This document shows, piece after piece, positions 38,285-41,135 of a DNA stretch of 41,135 nucleotides; the first letter of the stretch is position 1; every line of letters starts with the position of its first letter. The translations under genes were made by a program, and so were the position numbers. A model generated the notes under the pieces. It was not told the origin of the DNA. It did not search any database and saw only the letters and a list, made by a program, of their open reading frames with translations. This DNA is from an uncultured Flavobacteriales bacterium. Lineage in GTDB: Bacteria; Bacteroidota; Bacteroidia; Flavobacteriales; Flavobacteriaceae. The stretch spans positions 1-41,135 of the forward strand of contig CAJWCT010000004.1 of assembly GCA_913031385.1 (NCBI GenBank), read 5' to 3'.

Positions 38285-39379
38285 TCATACGTTAAACAGG
38301 AAATGCATTACATCGCCATCATTAACGACATAATCTTTTCCCTCTACACGCATCTTTCCTGCTTCCTTAGCTTTAAGTTCTGAGCCATAGCTAATATAGT
38401 CTGAATATGAAATTACCTCAGTCTTAATAAATCCTTTTTCAAAATCAGAATGAATGACTCCAGCTGCTTGTGAGGCTTTTGATCCAATTGGAATTGTCCA
38501 TGCCCTGACTTCTTTTATTCCTGCAGTAAAATATGTATGTAAACTTAGCAAGCTATATGTAGATTTTATTAATTTATTTGAACCTGGCTCATCTAACCCT
38601 AAATCATTTAAAAATATTTTTCTTTCTTCATGTTCACTTAATTCATTTATTTCTGATTCTATTCTCGCTGCAAGAATAATTATTTCAGCAAATTTATCTT
38701 TAATAGATTTTTTGACTTCTTCTACATAATTATTGCCAGTTAATATAGACTCCTCTTCAACATTACAAACATAAAGAACAGGCTTATCTGTAAGCAATTG
38801 TAAAGGCTTTATGTATTTAATATAAACGTCCTTACTAAAATCTATTGATCTAATATTTTTTGAGTTTTCTAGATCTTGCACAACACTATTCAAAACCGCC
38901 TCTTCCTTTTGTGATTCTTTATTTCCAGTTTTGGCAACTCTAGCAACTTTTTCTAATTTTTTTGTAACAACCTCTAAATCTTTTAGTTGTAATTCTATGT
39001 CAATAATTTCTTTATCCCTTACAGGATCTATTGATCCATCAACATGAACAACATTATCATTATCAAAGCATCTTAGAACATGTATGATAGCATCTGTTTC
39101 ACGAATATTTGCAAGGAATTTATTTCCTAACCCCTCTCCTTTACTAGCTCCTTTAACTAAGCCTGCAATATCAACTATTTCAACTGTTGCAGGTATGACT
39201 TTTTTAGGTTTCACCAGATCATTTAATTTATCTAATCTATTGTCAGGAACATTTATCACTCCTATATTTGGCTCAATTGTGCAAAAAGGAAAATTTGCAC
39301 TTTGAGCTTTTGAATTTGATAAACAATTAAACAGTGTTGATTTGCCTACATTTGGTAATCCTACAATACCTGATTTCAT
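38285..39379 (-). CDS. ychF: Redox-regulated ATPase YchF (Obg-like)
   Basis: GIVGLPNVGKSTLFNCLSNSKAQSANFPFCTIEPNIGVINVPD, VDIAGLVKGASKGEGLGNKFLANIRETDAI, HVLRCFDNDNVVHVDGSIDP, C-terminal TGS domain. Confidence 0.97.
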   Translation of the reverse strand: MKSGIVGLPNVGKSTLFNCLSNSKAQSANFPFCTIEPNIGVINVPDNRLDKLNDLVKPKKVIPATVEIVDIAGLVKGASKGEGLGNKFLANIRETDAIIHVLRCFDNDNVVHVDGSIDPVRDKEIIDIELQLKDLEVVTKKLEKVARVAKTGNKESQKEEAVLNSVVQDLENSKNIRSIDFSKDVYIKYIKPLQLLTDKPVLYVCNVEEESILTGNNYVEEVKKSIKDKFAEIIILAARIESEINELSEHEERKIFLNDLGLDEPGSNKLIKSTYSLLSLHTYFTAGIKEVRAWTIPIGSKASQAAGVIHSDFEKGFIKTEVISYSDYISYGSELKAKEAGKMRVEGKDYVVNDGDVMHFLFNV

Positions 39380-39401
39380 TGGAAATTTTTGAGCTGTAAA
39401 T

Positions 39402-39854
39402 TTATTGCTTTTTTTTGTTAAAATCCTCTCTAGTCATTATTAGTGGTAATCCAATCAAAATTAGAGTAAATAAATTTATCAGAATAATATTGTGGATTGC
39501 TCCATAATAGAATGAAATAGCACTATCAATAAAAAACCAAGATAATAATCCATACCATATTGCCTTATACGCCCATGGCTCTTTGTTTTTAAATGAGTTC
39601 TCTGATATCATTATTACTAAAACATGAAATCCCACAACCATTCCTCCAATAATTCCAAAAAGCCAATTTTTTAGTTTTAAAATACTAGGATCAAAGTCAT
39701 TTGTAAATAAAAAAACTTCTTTTGTATAATTATTGTAAGCATCAAAAATGAAGGAATCACTCCAAAAAGCCACAATAAGACCTAATAAAACTGACAAAAT
39801 ATTTACATTGGTCAACCATTTTTGCCAAAAATTGAATCTATTATGTATGTTCAC
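39402..39854 (-). CDS. Small multi-pass membrane protein of unknown function
   Basis: 150-aa ORF with about four hydrophobic segments. Confidence 0.75.
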   Translation of the reverse strand: MNIHNRFNFWQKWLTNVNILSVLLGLIVAFWSDSFIFDAYNNYTKEVFLFTNDFDPSILKLKNWLFGIIGGMVVGFHVLVIMISENSFKNKEPWAYKAIWYGLLSWFFIDSAISFYYGAIHNIILINLFTLILIGLPLIMTREDFNKKKQ

Positions 39855-39899
39855 TTCAAACTAATTTTAATAAATTTATAAATTCTAATCCTTTTATTT

Positions 39900-41054
39900 A
39901 TGAAACGAATATTATATTTTATTGCAATTGCCCTAATTTTCAGCTGTTCTAATGAGTCTTTGGATGAAAGCTTAATAAATAACAATCCTTTTAATATTAC
40001 TGGTAAAATTATTGCCCCTAACGGAATAGATCCAATATCCGAGGGTAAAATCTCTGTTATTTCCAACAACGCTATAGTCCAAGAAATTTTTTCTGACACT
40101 AGTGGAAATTTCTCATTTTTCCTTGATTATGGAAATTATGACCTAGTTATTAGTAAAGGCCTCTTTAAAACTGAATCATCAATTTTATTATCTGATAACC
40201 CAGATTCATTTAATTATGACCTAGGAGATGTCTCATTTGATCAATTTCCTAATATTGGAGTTGTCACAGGATATTATGATAATATTGAAAGCATATTATA
40301 TGATATAGGGCTTGTAAATCCAATCGATGGAACACCTTTGTTTGACATCATTGATGGAATAAATTTTAATAGAAATAGTAATGAAATTTCTAATCATAAT
40401 CATGGTAATGAAAGAATTATACAAAATACATCAAAAAACACTGGTTTAGAACCTAATGTTGATTTTAACTTCTCAGATTTATTGGATAATGTTTCGCTAT
40501 TGAATGAATATGATATCTTGTTTTTAAATTGTGGGCTAAATACAGATGCTGACACAGAAGACAGTGCATCATTATACAATTTTGTTAACAATGGAGGTAT
40601 TTTATATGCAACAGATTGGACATATCCTATTTTAGAGAAATTTAATACACTTTCTGGAAATGAATTTCTTACTTTTCAGCAACCCTACAAAAGCGGTCAA
40701 TCTTTAAGTACTGAAGCAACTATTCTCAGTAGTGAATTAAACGATTGGCTGAGCATAAACTTTGATCTTACAATAGACAATACTGTAATTATAGATGAAT
40801 TCTTAAATTCATGGCAAGTTGTTGCTGACTATAATATTAGTTCAGTAATTGCATGGCTTGACGGTTATGTTGAATACAATGATGAAAATGGAGAACTTGT
40901 AGGAGATAATAAAGAATTAGCTTTTACTTTTCTTTTAGGTGATGGAGGTGTTTTTTATTCATCGTTTCACACAGAAAATGATGAAGATGGGTTTACTTGC
41001 GTTGATAGAGTTATGGAATATATGGTTTTTGAATTGTCAACCTTGACCCAATAG
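39900..41054 (+). CDS. Lipoprotein with carboxypeptidase-regulatory-like N-terminal domain and unknown C-terminal domain
   Basis: Lipobox ALIFSCSNE; ITGKIIAPNGIDPISEGKISVIS...DTSGNFSFFLDYGNYDLVISK; C-terminal YDILFLNCGLN...LYNFVNNGGILYATDWTYPIL suggests a ThuA/GATase-like Rossmann region. Confidence 0.75.
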   Translation: MKRILYFIAIALIFSCSNESLDESLINNNPFNITGKIIAPNGIDPISEGKISVISNNAIVQEIFSDTSGNFSFFLDYGNYDLVISKGLFKTESSILLSDNPDSFNYDLGDVSFDQFPNIGVVTGYYDNIESILYDIGLVNPIDGTPLFDIIDGINFNRNSNEISNHNHGNERIIQNTSKNTGLEPNVDFNFSDLLDNVSLLNEYDILFLNCGLNTDADTEDSASLYNFVNNGGILYATDWTYPILEKFNTLSGNEFLTFQQPYKSGQSLSTEATILSSELNDWLSINFDLTIDNTVIIDEFLNSWQVVADYNISSVIAWLDGYVEYNDENGELVGDNKELAFTFLLGDGGVFYSSFHTENDEDGFTCVDRVMEYMVFELSTLTQ

Positions 41055-41061
41055 TGGTGAC

Positions 41062-41135
41062 TTAGATATGCATAAATTTTTGTTTCTCTAATAATTCTAA
41101 TTCATTTTCTTTATTATCTTCATCTGGAACACAAC
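41062..41135 (-). CDS. 3' end of a CDS truncated by the window edge (...CVPDEDNKENELELLEKQKFMHI*)
   Basis: Reverse complement gives an open frame ending in TAA at 41064-41062. Confidence 0.5.
   Translation of the reverse strand, partial: CVPDEDNKENELELLEKQKFMHI

Noticed and set aside
38246-38368. Short plus-strand ORF MKYYSTKELNDFLSYVKQEMHYIAIIND... starting in the ychF/parE gap
   Set aside because: About 40 aa; its start looks protein-like, but most of it runs antisense into the conserved 3' end of ychF, so it is probably chance or a relic.
38454-39305. Plus-strand ORFs opposite ychF
   Set aside because: Antisense shadows of a strongly conserved GTPase/ATPase gene.
1-41135. CRISPR arrays, tRNA/rRNA genes, transposons, prophage or classic defence operons
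   Set aside because: Looked for repeat-spacer periodicity, tRNA-like cloverleaf stretches in the intergenic gaps, and transposase/integrase/toxin-antitoxin motifs; none seen. The lone helicase has no defence partner, so it is not called a defence system.

Overview
The window looks like an ordinary, gene-dense, AT-rich chromosomal segment from a marine Flavobacteriia/Bacteroidota-like genome. The taxonomic call is an inference from TAnnTTTG-type promoters, an LpxC/FabZ fusion, PorX, a T9SS sorting domain and many small lipoproteins. I find no rRNA, tRNA, CRISPR array, transposase or phage gene. Core blocks: (i) small secreted/lipoprotein genes plus a sterol-desaturase-like protein and a GlcD-type FAD oxidase, divergent from an AlkB-type alkane monooxygenase, a dicarboxylate/amino-acid symporter and ung; (ii) a nucleoside phosphorylase, a SUI1/YciH factor, a 2OG-Fe(II) oxygenase, a fused E1 alpha/beta dehydrogenase, a dipeptidase, an SF2 helicase, PrsW, an HMA lipoprotein and an uncharacterised lipoprotein; (iii) a DUF1501 (Tat-like signal plus T9SS tail)/DUF1800 pair and an MscS channel; (iv) three tandem lipoproteins with a near-invariant CNNSAVQ[KR]MM N-terminus, closed by a perfect bidirectional terminator; (v) an lpxD-lpxC/fabZ-lpxA-efp-sucD-fabG-SPFH run divergent from porX-tsaE; (vi) proline dehydrogenase, Lrp, a small XRE regulator with a palindromic operator/promoter, parC/parE and ychF. 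No convincing new defence or biosynthetic system is visible. The most interesting leads are the shared-N-terminus lipoprotein triplet, the DUF1501/DUF1800 export question, the mosaic leaders/signal peptides at the left edge, and the palindrome over the -7 box of the XRE gene.
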